Assembly: GCA_905221605.1 (NCBI GenBank)
Contig: CAJNDS010000084.1
Location: 37,501-101,500, forward strand
Source of the DNA: Symbiodinium natans
Lineage: Eukaryota; Sar; Dinophyceae; Suessiales; Symbiodiniaceae
Direction of reading: 5' to 3'
Length of the DNA stretch: 64,000 nucleotides
Numbering within the stretch: position 1 is the first letter of the stretch; each line of letters starts with the position of its first letter. The notes beneath the pieces were generated by a model. The model ran no database searches. It saw nothing but the letters and a program-made list of their open reading frames with translations, and was not told the origin of the DNA. Below, piece by piece: positions 20,623 to 31,022 of the stretch. The translations under genes and the position numbers were made by a program.

Positions 20623-20838
20623 TCAAAACAAACTAGGGTTACAACAATGTAAATGAGTAAAGCCGAAACACGGGCATTTCTTCTTCTTTTTCAATGCTTC
20701 TACTTTTTCTTCTTCTTCCTGTAATTTATTTAACAGATCTTTCATCGCTTTTAGGAGTATATCGGTTTCCGAAATGTCTTTGCTTTTTTGCTTAAGTAGT
20801 TCCATACAGGTAGCGTACTGAGAGTAAAAATCGCTCAT
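20623..20838 (-). CDS. 71-residue coiled-coil protein with Cys-rich tail
   Basis: ATG at 20838 (an in-frame TTG at 20844 is less likely). Residues about 15-55 form a charged helix (LLKAMKDLLNKLQEEEEKVE), followed by KKKKKCPCFGF and HCC near the end. It lies about 24 bp downstream of the fibre gene on the same strand. Function unknown; it may be a small virion or membrane-associated protein. Confidence 0.45.
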   Translation of the reverse strand: MSDFYSQYATCMELLKQKSKDISETDILLKAMKDLLNKLQEEEEKVEALKKKKKCPCFGFTHLHCCNPSLF

Positions 20839-20862
20839 ACACAATAGTTTATATTTATTAAA

Positions 20863-23280
20863 TTAATCGCTATCATTTTTCACCTTCTTTTTCAACTTCG
20901 TTAAGTCGCCTTTCAGAGACGTTATCTCTTTTTGCATTTCTTGCAAAGCGCCCCGCAAGATAACTGTCATTTTATTGTATGCTAATAGTTTCATACCATC
21001 ATCATTATAAAAGATTATGTTTTCCCATTCAGGTGGCAACTTAGCATTCTTCACATCGTCGGCTATAAATCCTGGATTACTCTTTTTATCTCCGTCCTTG
21101 GCAAAATTAAATGTTTTCGGTTTAATGTATTTAACTACACTATAACAGTCTTTGGTATTCACTTCTTTAATATTCTCTTTTTATTTTTAATCTGATGTTT
21201 CTATTAAAGCGGTGCATGTTAAAGTTCCTCCAATATCTGCGTTATTTGTTGTAGTAAAGAAACCGTAAACATCAACGCCTGTATTTGTGGCATCTAATCT
21301 TGATAAATTATTATTGCTTAATCTAATAAATCCATCGGTGTCTGGATTATTTATTAATACTCGTTGCGACCCTGTATTTCCAAATTACCTAATATATTTA
21401 CTTTTCCATCGGTTAATTGAATTTCTGGCGTTGATGCTTCTAATCCAACTGTTAAATTAATATCACCTAACGCATCGCCATTTCTGATATATAACTTATA
21501 TTGAGTGTCTAAAACTTCTTTTAATTCGCTACTATTTTGAAACATAAAGCGCCCCCAACTAACAACATCGCTTTCACCAACAATACCAATGCTATTAAAA
21601 GTAAGATTATTTGTAACGGCTCTATTCAATGTAATTCCGTTAGTATCATTTAATTGAACTGCTATACTGCCAGTAGTAGGATCTGTGGTTCTATCAGGTT
21701 GAAGACTAAAATTTATCTCCTCTGTTGATATTACATTTAATGAATTATTCGCATCACTACGCTGAAAGATACGGGCATCAGTGCATAGTAATTGCTGACC
21801 TAAAACTGTTGCGTCATTCTCAACGCGGGTTTCATTAAAATTACTTATACCTCCTACCGTTAAATGATATGAAAAATTATACTGTCTTCCTATTCCTACT
21901 GTTGCTGTTGTTGAACTTCCTATTCTTAAACGATAATCGCCCCCTGTGTAGTGTAAAATCATTTACGTTCCATTTGCTGGGTTGCTCGGGTTCATACATC
22001 TAAAGTTTCTATTTCTGAATTCAAAAACTCCCTGTGTGTCTCTAATTCTAAGATTATAATTAGCATCACCACTATTTCTAAACATATCAAACCCTGATGT
22101 TGGTAATTGAATATCTCCTGTTGAACTTGTTAAATCTAAATTACCATCTAATTTTAAATTTTGTCTAATAATCGCACTATCAACCACATCTAATGTATAG
22201 CCGCCTGTTAATGTATTTGCTCCTGTATCTAATAATAACGAATGTGATTTAACATATTGACTAGCATTGGTGTTTAAATTTGAAATCCTACCTGTATCAC
22301 CAACTGAATTATAACAATCAATATTATCATTGTTAAAAGTAATATAATTATCAGTATTTCTAACTGTGACTGATAAATTACCATCCGCTGTGTTTTCTAC
22401 AACTAACCCACCTGTTGGCGTTTCTATTTTACCACTCATTTTATAACTTGCATTATTATTAGCTAGATCAAGTTGTTTAATAGTGTCATCAGATGTATGA
22501 TTACAAAATATTTTATCACCTTGTAAAGTTATATAACTCGTTGCGTTTTTAAACTCTGCTAATACTTTATCCCCTCCTCCTGTTTGATTGCTAAATAATA
22601 ATCCTGCTACTGGCGATATATTAATAGTTGAGTTGTTTAATGTTAAACCGCTATGAATAACAGTTGGGGCAGAACAATCAATAATAGGATTTGCACTAAA
22701 TCTATCAGTAAAATCTGATTTTGGAACTCGTAGATCTAATAAATTATCAATTTCTGTATCTGTGTAACCACCAGATCCAGCCCCTGCTATTAATGTATCT
22801 ACCTCGCCCTTATTATAATAGTTGTTAGCAAGTTGTGTGTTAGTTTGGAAATTAGTAGATAAATTTGTATCAATCTCACTTTTATTATAGTAATTAACCC
22901 CTAATTGGGCATTGGTCTGGTAATTAGTAGATAAATTTGTATCTATTTGTGTTGATGTATAAAATGTTGAATCAATTTCCGTCTTGTTATAGAAATTCTG
23001 CGCTAAAACTGTGTTTGTTTGTGTTTGTTTGGTAATTATTAGTTAAATCTGTGTTAATAGCAATAATATTATTAAAATGTTGAAGCTGTTTGGTATTTAG
23101 AATAGCAATAGCGTCTGTGTTTGCTTGTATGCTTGATGCGTTCGCTGTGTTTATGTTAGTTAATTCTGTTTTTGTTGCGAAGTCTTGTTCAATGGTTGAA
23201 GTTCCTGTTTCATAGACTTTTATAAAATCATTAGCAGAAATAGTTGTTGTTCCATCTAAACTCATTGCTTGATTTAACAT
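20863..23280 (-). pseudogene. tail-fibre-like protein with Peptidase_S74-type C-terminal chaperone, broken
   Basis: One gene of about 800 codons read from the ATG at 23280. The N-terminal part has threonine/asparagine-rich coiled segments. About 22800-23030 encodes repeated YNK(S/T)EID-type units typical of trimeric fibres. A beta-rich shaft follows. The C-terminal ~100 residues (21162-20863) match an S74 intramolecular chaperone (KENIKEV, YIKPKTFNF, GFIADDV, then a closing helix ILRGALQEMQKEI). Lesions: frameshift near 23015-23040; TAA at 21963-21965; frameshift near 21360; two TAA codons (21187-21189 and 21181-21183) inside the motif that normally reads SDxRLKENI. A fibre of this kind would bind the host surface. 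Separate short genes are possible but less likely, because frames between the breaks stay open without start codons. Confidence 0.7.
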
Positions 23281-23282
23281 AG

Positions 23283-23348
23283 TTAATATTATTATTGACT
23301 AGATAATAGTAAATATTATTACTCAATATTACTCAATAATAATATTAA
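23283..23348. terminator. 14-bp perfect hairpin between capsid and fibre genes
   Basis: TTAATATTATTATT (23283-23296) and AATAATAATATTAA (23335-23348) are exact complements around a 38-nt loop, located between the capsid stop (23373) and the fibre start (23280). Candidate 3'-end signal of the capsid transcript. Confidence 0.55.
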
Positions 23349-23372
23349 TGTTACTTAAAAATTAATCATAAA

Positions 23373-24330
23373 CTATACTTCCTTCAGACCTAATTTCCAG
23401 AACAGTCTCCGATATGATATGACAAAAAGTCTCTGGATTTTTTCTTCTTCAGCCAATGTTCTAAAGGGCTTTATTCTTATATTAGATAAGCCAGACATTT
23501 TAGTGTTGACGCCAGTTATGTGTTCAGAATTCATTTTTTCAAAATTAATACCAATGATGAATTTATCGCTTCTATACTGTTCATAGGTAATACTACATGC
23601 GTCTTGGTCTGGGTTAATATATGAAAGCATACGGTTTAAGAAATACCAATGCTCGGATAAACTTTGACTTTCAAATTCTGGATATTTTTCGTTGTGTATT
23701 TGCACTTGCCACGAAATATTTAAATTCTTATTCGCGAAACCATATCCTCTATCTGCGCCAGTTGCCCCTGCTCCTAGATCATTAAGTCTGGCGTTAATCA
23801 TCGGATTGTAAAAGTAATTCCAACGCTTATAAACATAATTGTCGGGTAAATAGTAGCCATTTTCCATTCCTGCTGTGTTTCCTGTTCCTAAAGATGCTCC
23901 ACGTTGTTGTCTATATAAAGTGATAAACATATCGTTTAATTTACTTGCTGATTTAACAACATTCATATTAATCTCGTTTCCGTCAGTGCTGAAAGTTTGA
24001 CTTAGTGTGTGATACATAGGGTAAACAATTTTCAATGAACCGCCTTGTAAAAGATGGGAGGTAATATTATTATTTACTTGACTGTCTAGCGTTACTACTT
24101 CTGCTCTTACAATCAGTGAATTAAGCTCGTATAACGTGCTCGTGTCGCCGGTGTGAAATAATGTCCGTATCTATCTCCCTTACCATCGCTGTAATCACCT
24201 GCTGTTACTACTGGTTTAATAATTGGTGCTTCTGGGTCTGATGTTGAAGTTACTTCAATTTCCAAAGGAGCGTAGCGAATTGGAAGGAAATACGAACTTT
24301 GTAGGAAGCTGCATTGAAACCGATGAGCGA
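23373..24330 (-). pseudogene. major capsid protein (double jelly-roll), C-terminal part, frameshifted
   Basis: The frame from about 24330 contains FLPIRYAPLEIEVT. It shifts between about 24175 and 24115, and the next frame continues through RAEVVTLDSQVNNNI, SHLLQGGSLKIVYP, SEHWYFLNRMLSYI, FIIGINFEKM and GVNTKMSGLSNIRIKPF to the stop at 23373. These follow the order and character of the second half of PLV/adintovirus capsid proteins. The first ~150 or more residues are absent: upstream DNA instead holds an unrelated plus-strand open frame. The protein would form the icosahedral capsid with the packaging ATPase and a penton protein, but this copy is truncated. Assignment rests on motif resemblance, not on a search. 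Confidence 0.65.
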
Positions 24331-24634
24331 GACGGACATATTCTCGCCACGAATTCCTGACATAGAATGACGAGTGTATCTATTGCCAATATCACCAAAA
24401 GCGTTAGAAGCACAAGCAAGTAATAAGAATAATCCAACGCCTCCACAATCTAGTAGTTCGTCTTCATCGTCAAGGCGTTCAAGCAATCCAGCGCTACCAG
24501 TTTATCAAACAGTAACACCGCCACAAAGCGTAAGAAGTTCGCCACCACAAAGTGTAAGAAGTTCGCCACCTCACAGCGTTCATAGTTCCAGAAGAAGTAA
24601 CAACAGTGCTCGTCCATCAACAATACTAAAGTAG
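24323..24634 (+). CDS. Ser/Pro-rich small protein, interrupted by one TGA
   Basis: The plus-strand frame starts at an ATG at 24323 (MSETDIFSPRIPDIE). A TGA at 24368-24370 follows, then the same frame runs open for ~87 residues to a TAG at 24632. The open part is Ser-rich, then shows 8-residue repeats of the type PPQSVRSS from a 24-bp DNA tandem repeat. It reads into the gap before the polymerase gene and overlaps the 5' remains of the capsid gene in antisense. It could be a real disordered viral protein with a nonsense mutation, or a by-product of the short tandem repeat. No family recognised. Confidence 0.3.
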
Positions 24635-24686
24635 TTCACCAAGTGTAGCATCAACAATAGATTATGGTTTCAATCAATAATTTTCT

Positions 24687-24716
24687 AGTTTATTATAATG
24701 ACAGAAGTAATAAACT
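24687..24716. terminator. 9-bp hairpin downstream of the Ser/Pro-rich frame
   Basis: AGTTTATTA (24687-24695) and TAATAAACT (24708-24716) are exact complements with a 12-nt loop, located between the rightward Ser/Pro frame and the end of the leftward polymerase gene. Confidence 0.4.
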
Positions 24717-24723
24717 GAAAGTA

Positions 24724-24760
24724 AGATAAATATTAAGGGCATTGACTTTAATATCTATCT
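24724..24760. terminator. hairpin at the end of the polymerase-helicase gene
   Basis: AGATAAATATTAA (24724-24736) pairs with TTAATATCTATCT (24748-24760) with a single mismatch. The right arm covers the stop codon of the polymerase gene (24755-24757). Candidate transcript 3'-end signal. Confidence 0.45.
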
Positions 24761-27700
24761 TGCAGAGCAATTACATAGCTTACACCAAGCTTCGCAGTTG
24801 TCGCTTTCGTGGGCGATGCTATTGTCTTTACGTTGGGCTGTCATATTACTCGTTAAGAAGCCGTTCTTAAATTCAAATTCAAAGTTACAACCACAGTTGT
24901 TACAATGACTATACACTCGCTTCATAAACCAACTTGGATTAATATACTTGCTGTCATTAATTTCTCTATTCGCTTTCTGATCTTGCAATTTGTAGGCGTT
25001 TATCTTGTTAAGCCAATACTTATGTAAGGTTGTTTCGTTCAGTTCATTCTCTGCTTCGGCACTCTCATAGAACAAGACATTATTAAAATCGGTGCTTCTG
25101 GTCAAGGCACACCACAACCACTCACGAGTTACTAAATGCGACTTCTCCCACTCGTGTATAACGATCTTACCGTCAATTGAGGCCCCTTGTGCGGAATGGC
25201 AAGTGGTGCAGTAGTCATATCTGAAATGCTTGTCTAAGGTAGCTATGTCCGTTATATACTGCTGTTTGGACTTGACATTCTCTAATTTAATTATGTTCTT
25301 GGATACGCTTACGATCTTAAACCTGTAATTAACGTTAAATTTGACGTTATTCGTTTTCTTGTATAGTCGGCAGATTAAGATCTCACCCACTTCATACTTA
25401 TCTGTTTTACCTAAACTCTTTCGGATTGCATTTGACACCGTTAAGCACCTCATATTCGTATAGGCTATGTTCTTCTGTGATTCTGTCATATCACCGGTTG
25501 TATTAAAATACTTATGAACAAACTCGGATAAAGATAAGTTATGAAGCCACATATCATCATACATCATATCTAATATTTTTCTGTTGCCTTCTGCTGTTGG
25601 GTCCACTTGTTGTCCTAATCTCTTACATATGGTAAGCGTAACGTTATACTTGAAGATCTGATCAATACATTCATCTGCGTATTCGTCCGGCTTCCTTGTA
25701 TTAGTTAGGTCTTCAATTGGTGGTAGCTGTTTGACATCACCCGCTCCGATTATGATTTTATTCGGGTTTCGTTTAACAAACTCTCTGATTCTATTTAATA
25801 TGTGGGTTCCATTCATATAGATCTCGTCAAAGACAATACAGTTATAACTGCTATGGTCAAACTCGGGGAGCTTCTCCCCATCGCCAACAGGGATGGCGAA
25901 AAACTTATAAGTAGTGACCGCATCGTCATCTATGTTCTGTGATAAGCTGTTCTGGGGCACTACGAACAGAGTTTTATAGCCCAACTTGCTGAAATGCTTT
26001 GCTATATGCGACTTGCCACCACCTGCGTACTTAGATCGGATCATCATAGGGTTATGCGTTACAATATCTTTTGCTATGCTTTCGGTGTCCCACTCGTCTT
26101 CTATGGGTCGGGTCTCGTTGCTAACTACGGGAGTTGGTATCAGTTCGTTCTTTTTTGGTGCCCACTGCTCTGTCGGTTCTGCTATGTTTTTACTCTTCTC
26201 GTGTCTCCACCCGCCGATACGATCTGAAAACTCTACTAGGTTCTTGGCTCGTCTTAAATGCTCCTTCCTAATGACGAAAGCATCTGTTTTAACACTCCAC
26301 ACTCCTATATGATTTTCTGTTAGCTTGGTGTAGTCGGTGTGCATTTTAAAGTTACGATGTTGCAATAATAATTCTTTGATGTATATATATATATATCCGT
26401 TTCGTAGGGTGGCTTTATCGGTCACTGTTAAGCAATAATATTTTTTGTCCATTTCCTTGTCTATACCAACTACTCCGCCCTCTGGAGTATCAACCCATTC
26501 TGTATGCATACCCGAGATTCTGTTAATCTTTCCTCCGATGTTGTTCTGATAATATAAGGCTTCCTTTAGAGTATCAAAGGCATAACTTTTATGGGCTTTG
26601 TTCGTGTTCTTCTCAAGTAGCCCAAAGTTAACATTAGCTATTAGTTTTTTGATTCTGATGTCTTCGGCTGGTTTATCCGATATGTCTGTCTTCCATAATT
26701 CCGCTGTGATCTTCCTATAATCCACCTTATATACCTTGGATGGTTGCCTATAGTAAAGTATCTTACATTGCTTCACAAAGTGCTTTAAAAACATACCATA
26801 TACTAAAGTGTAGGCTTTATTGAAAAATAAACTCCGCTTGGTGGGCTTGACCAAGTAGAGAGTGAGATCGTGAAAATCAGTCACGTTACCATTGAAGGGC
26901 TTCCAGATATCAAACTGAGTGAACACCGGTATCTCGGCGATCTTGTTAAACGCAGATGTGTAAGCTTTTCTTACATCTATCTCCGTAGTCACTTCTGGGG
27001 TATAAAAGTATTTGTCGTCTTTGTCTGTCTTAGGGTTATATAAATAATAATGTTTATTTATTTCACCCGTGGGGGGGATGGTGCGACACTCCTTGAAAAT
27101 CTCTACATCTACTTCGTTGTAATATGACTTGTGAGTAGGCTTGAAGAGGGCGGTATTAAAGTTAAACATTGCTTTAGACATCTTGTTGTAGATCTGCTCC
27201 GTTCTCACGCAGATGGAACCATCTATAGAATTATTTACTAAGTTCTGGGTCTTAACCTTGTATTTAATCTCTTTGTGGCTCTTGTTGTTTATCTTGATCT
27301 TAAACTTGAAGTTAAGTTCAGACACACATCCCGCGCTGAACCTAACCTGTGGCTCATATCCTGCCTGTTTGCTAAGATAAAAGAGATGAGACAGATCGTA
27401 GCCATTATATACCAATGTATATTCGCTGTGCTCTGTATACTTCCGGATGTCGTCTAGGGATGTGATCATTTTACATTCCACTGGCTCCTCCTTCTCGTTA
27501 AGGTGATAATCTGAAGATGCCTTAACAGATATACTATAATTACTGCATTTAGGTATCATCTGCCTCAACATATTCATGTTATCACTGACTGTGTAGATAT
27601 GACTGTTCTTCACTATAGCGTATAAGGCTGGGATATTATGAGTTCTTTTTATTGGGTCACGCTTATAAATCAGAGTATTAAAGACATCATAAATTCTGAC

Positions 27701-28667
27701 TTGCAAGTTAAAATGTTCAAACACCTTCGCCATATCTGTTATTGACGCCCCTTTTGTTTTAAAATCTTCTTCCGTCTTATTTATGATCTTTAGGATGGCT
27801 TCTTTTGCTAGTTTGTTCTTCTCTCTCTTCTTGTCTCCCATAAGGGTATCCTTATAATAATCGGTCAAGGTGTTAAACCAACACTCGTTCTTAACGTAAT
27901 GTTCTACTTTAATGGCTTCCTTAAAAGTCTCATACTGTGGATCTAAGGGTGTCTGAATATATCTGTGATACATACTGACATTCTCTGTGTTTGTTAGTTC
28001 TTCGTCTTGTGGCTTGAAAGCATCTGCGTTATCTACCCTTTCAGCGTAATTAACTTTAATACAAGCAATGTAACCTTCGGCATAACCGACATCTGCTTTA
28101 AAACTGTCATCTGTCATTAATAACATCTTGAGCCTATGAAATGTTTTTGTGTCGGCCTTCTCGTCTCTAAATATTCGTCTCCTCGTCAAGTTTTCTACCC
28201 ACGGTGTTGTGGCTACATTGGCTGATAGATCACGCATATAAATAGGAACGTATGCCCTACCCCTACTGTCTCTGAAGGATACTGATAATCCTTGGTGTGA
28301 TTCTGCCTTCAGCTGGTATAAATGGACATTGATTGAATATTTTCTTGGCTTCCTCGGGTTGGTTCTTCCCGTTCGTTTGTTGTCTTCTTTTGCTTGGGTC
28401 ATTCTCTGACCTAGTTGTTCTTTATCCTTGTGCTTGTCGTATATTTTATTATATTCGTTTTCTGCTTTAGATTTTTCTTTGTCTGTTTTTTGCGGTGGTG
28501 AGTTTCCTAATTAAATTGTCTGCTGTGGTGAATTGGGCGATCTTACGATCTGAATATAAGTTAATTATATTTTGAACTTTTGTTCTGGTGGCTTGGTTGA
28601 TGCGGTTTCTTCTGTTGTTATAAAATGTTTGTAGTGCTTCTGTATTACGCGTAATGGCTTTGGACAT
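24755..28667 (-). CDS. family-B DNA polymerase fused to SF1 helicase and zinc ribbon (one frameshift)
   Basis: An ATG at 28667 opens 66 residues. A slip in a six-T run (28486-28491) moves into the frame that continues, without a new start, into the main 1215-residue frame (ATG 28402), about 1300 residues in all. Positions below count from 28402. Polymerase palm: motif A EIDVRKAYTSAF (~474-485), a motif-B-like KKLIANVNFGLLEK (~584-597), motif C VKTDAFVI (~704-711). SF1 (Pif1/RecD-like) helicase: Walker A YAGGGKSH (~792-799), Walker B CIVFDEIY (~855-862), GDVKQLPP (~888-895), CHSAQGASIDG (~1067-1077), WLWCALTRS (~1095-1103). C-terminus: HCNNC...CEAWCKLC (~1165-1210), a four-Cys ribbon. No exonuclease motif is clear. 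It would replicate the element genome, unwinding and copying in one protein. Confidence 0.8.
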
Positions 28668-28801
28668 ATACTAATATAATTAAACTATATATTATTAAAT
28701 CTTTAAGTGTAATTTTCCAAAGATTTTTTTTAAAATATTAAATGTTTTTTAATGTATAGAAATATGTCTAAAGAAAAAATTTATATATAGTATAGAATAA
28801 T
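28668..28801. promoter_or_regulatory. divergent AT-rich promoter region
   Basis: 134 very AT-rich bases between the leftward polymerase gene and a rightward small gene, with TATA-like words (TATATATTATTAAAT near 28690, TTTATATATAG near 28780). It must hold both promoters if the genes are active. Confidence 0.4.
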
Positions 28802-29119
28802 ATGAGTAAAAACCCCGAGGATATGACAATGGATGAAATCAAAGAGCAACTCGCCATATACAGCAGATTGTACTACAACAAGCGCAGGAATGATGAAACA
28901 TATATGCAAAAGAAACGAGAATCTGCACTACGACACAATCAGAGAAAGAAGATCAAGGAGTATGAAGAAGCTAACAATATCAAACTGAACCCCGATGAGT
29001 TGACAGAAGAATTGCTATCTGAAATAATGAATGCAAAAAAGACTTTTAAAGCAAAGCGCGGCACACCCAAATATGATATGAGCAAGTTCAAGATCATAAA
29101 GGCGATGGATGACGAATGA
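28802..29119 (+). CDS. 105-residue basic helical protein
   Basis: Intact from the ATG at 28802 to the TGA at 29117. Lys/Arg-rich helical middle (YYNKRRNDETYMQKKRE, RHNQRKKIKEY) with acidic stretches on either side. It resembles a small DNA-binding or packaging protein in composition, but I recognise no family. It is directly followed by a hairpin and then the integrase gene on the same strand. Confidence 0.5.
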   Translation: MSKNPEDMTMDEIKEQLAIYSRLYYNKRRNDETYMQKKRESALRHNQRKKIKEYEEANNIKLNPDELTEELLSEIMNAKKTFKAKRGTPKYDMSKFKIIKAMDDE

Positions 29120-29143
29120 TGATTTAATTTAGTTATTAAATCA
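29120..29143. terminator. 9-bp hairpin after the basic small gene
   Basis: TGATTTAAT (29120-29128) and ATTAAATCA (29135-29143) pair exactly around a 6-nt loop, starting at the base after the stop codon. It sits between this gene and the integrase start at 29164. Confidence 0.5.
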
Positions 29144-29163
29144 TTATTGTCTTTTGTTTTTAT

Positions 29164-30070
29164 ATGAGTGAGAAACAAAAAAACCTTTAATGATGTATAT
29201 TTTGATCGCGCGGGGTTTGGCTCAAAAAGCCGGACTTTAGAAGAAGCACGGGAGAAAGACAAAACCATCACAATGTCTGATATTAACGAGTTTTTTAGGA
29301 AGAATGTTGATCAAAAGCGTAAGCCCGTCGGTTCAAACAGCTTTGTCGCCCCCCATTCAGCATACGAGTGTCAGATGGACTTATTTTTTGAATGATTTGG
29401 AAGATCAAAAATTTAGAGTAGGGATGTTAATGATTGATATTTTTGATAAGTTTATGCGTGTCGTGGCAATCAAAGGTAAGAAGGAAGAAGATTTAGCGAG
29501 TGGGATGATTGAATGCTGACATAAAATGGAAAAGAAGCCAAAAATAATTTATACAGACGACGAGGGAGCAATGAACAAGGAGGCAATACAAAAGTATTTA
29601 CAGGAACAGAACATAGAACATCACAGGACTAGGGCGCATCCAAATTTTAGCGAGAGAGCTATTAGGACGTTCAAAGATTTATTATATCGTCGTGTTGAAG
29701 CCGATCCGAAAAAGGCTAAAGATAATATTCAATGGACAGACTATATTTTTGAAATATTATTAACATACAATAATAAAATGAAACATTCCGCTACTGGTTT
29801 CACCCCAAAGGATGCCAGAAAACCGAGCAACGAATTAAAAGTTAAACTGCATTTAAATATGAATGCTAAACGAAACCGGGTCTATCCTGACCTAGGTGTC
29901 GGGGATGAAGTTAAAATATTTAGGAAGAGGAACCCAATGAAAAAGAACGTGTATCAAATTGGTCGCAAAATGTTTATACCATAGAAAAAATTGATGAAAA
30001 GCTGGGTCAAAAAGATTATTCTGTTGAAGGTATTGATAGGGCTCATTTGCGATTTGAGTTGTTGATTTGA
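29164..30070 (+). pseudogene. retrovirus-type (rve) integrase, four lesions
   Basis: The reading path starts at the ATG at 29164. The frame changes in an A7 run (29177-29183), again in a T6 run (29384-29389), hits a TGA where the aligned residue would be Trp (29517-29519), and changes again at an A4 run (29967-29970) before ending in a TGA at 30068. Along this path are the DDE acidic residues of an rve fold: CQMDLFF, IIYTDDEGA and NFSERAIRTFKD, then a C-terminal DNA-binding-like segment with GVGDEVKIFRKRN. In Polintons this enzyme inserts the element into host DNA using the TIR ends. Three of the four lesions are homopolymer length changes, so consensus errors are possible; the TGA is not of that kind. 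Confidence 0.8.
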
Positions 30071-30526
30071 AAACAATTTCCTTGAGACAACACTTAGATA
30101 TTCATAGTGCGATGTTCACCGAAAAGAACAGGAAGAAATCAATAATTGTTTCTTGGATGTTGTTGCGGCTGGCGACTGCGCAGGCAAAAGAGGTAATTGA
30201 AAATGCAAGGATTGTAGAAACATGATCGCTGCTGCACACTATACGAGTTGCCACTGCCCGAAAACACCCTTGCTAAAGTCTACGGCTTTGCGTAACGGTG
30301 CGCAACATGCGAAAAGTATTAGAAGAGCGGCTGGAACTAACGAGTTGTGTTTCTTATATGACGTTGATAAGCTGATACGAGATACCGACTGTTTGCAAAA
30401 ATGCTAGATGATATTATGTATTGCAGGGATAAAGAAAAAGTCAAAACTGAACGAAGAGCATATGAATGTACGTGCTACATCTTGTGATTTGATCAAAGTG
30501 ACAAAAATCTAGTTTAGATAAACACA
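30071..30526. other. unassigned segment after the integrase
   Basis: About 450 bp of intermediate composition. One frame (HSAMFTEKNRKK..., continuing in short open pieces to about 30404) might be a decayed gene, but there is no clear domain or continuous frame. Confidence 0.3.
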
Positions 30527-30553
30527 CATAACATTAACACCTTTAATGTTATG
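30527..30553. terminator. perfect 11-bp hairpin at the composition boundary
   Basis: CATAACATTAA (30527-30537) pairs with TTAATGTTATG (30543-30553) around a 5-nt loop. It lies at the change from the AT-rich viral interior to the GC-richer cargo segment. Confidence 0.5.
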
Positions 30554-31022
30554 GCTGTAACCATCCCATACCCCGAGGTTTGAGTTACTCATAACTTGTA
30601 GTTGTTATGTTGGCTACTATGTGTTTTGTTTACTGCGTGTTTTTTGGTAAACGGTGTTTCCAAGGTTTTTGTTGTCACTTGTCTTTCCTGCGTTTGCAGA
30701 CGCACGGGACTGCCCCGCAGAATTTGACGGGGGTGTCCCGTAGAGTTTGGTGGGACCATGCGCATGAATTTCAGGGCTCCTGTCTACCCTATGGTACCTG
30801 ACTTGCCTGCAGCCAAACCCTACAAGTGGTTTCAACGCACTCCCTCCAAGGCCATATCTTTTTGGGACTTGCAAAGCACTATCTCCCAGGCCTGACGATA
30901 AGAAGTTTGCCAAATGCAATCTCCTTCCGAAATGCACTTTTGCAGGCAAACGTTCCAGCATATGCTTTCCCTACCAGCAGCCCTAGAAGCCAACTTACTG
31001 CCTTGCGCAGCGAGACGAAACC
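30554..31022. other. GC-richer segment inside the TIRs, no gene recognised
   Basis: Composition is host-like. Only short overlapping frames; nothing recognisable apart from its position downstream of the Crinkler/HNH-like gene. Confidence 0.3.

Noticed and set aside
20863-24370. Alternative genetic code (TAA or TGA as sense) to explain in-frame stops
   Set aside because: The 1215-codon polymerase frame and the ATPase contain no in-frame TAA or TGA, and other breaks are frameshifts; decay is simpler.
24250-24486. Minus-strand frame of 78 codons upstream of the capsid
   Set aside because: Ends in the wrong frame relative to RYAPLEIEV and does not resemble a capsid N-terminus; judged a shadow.
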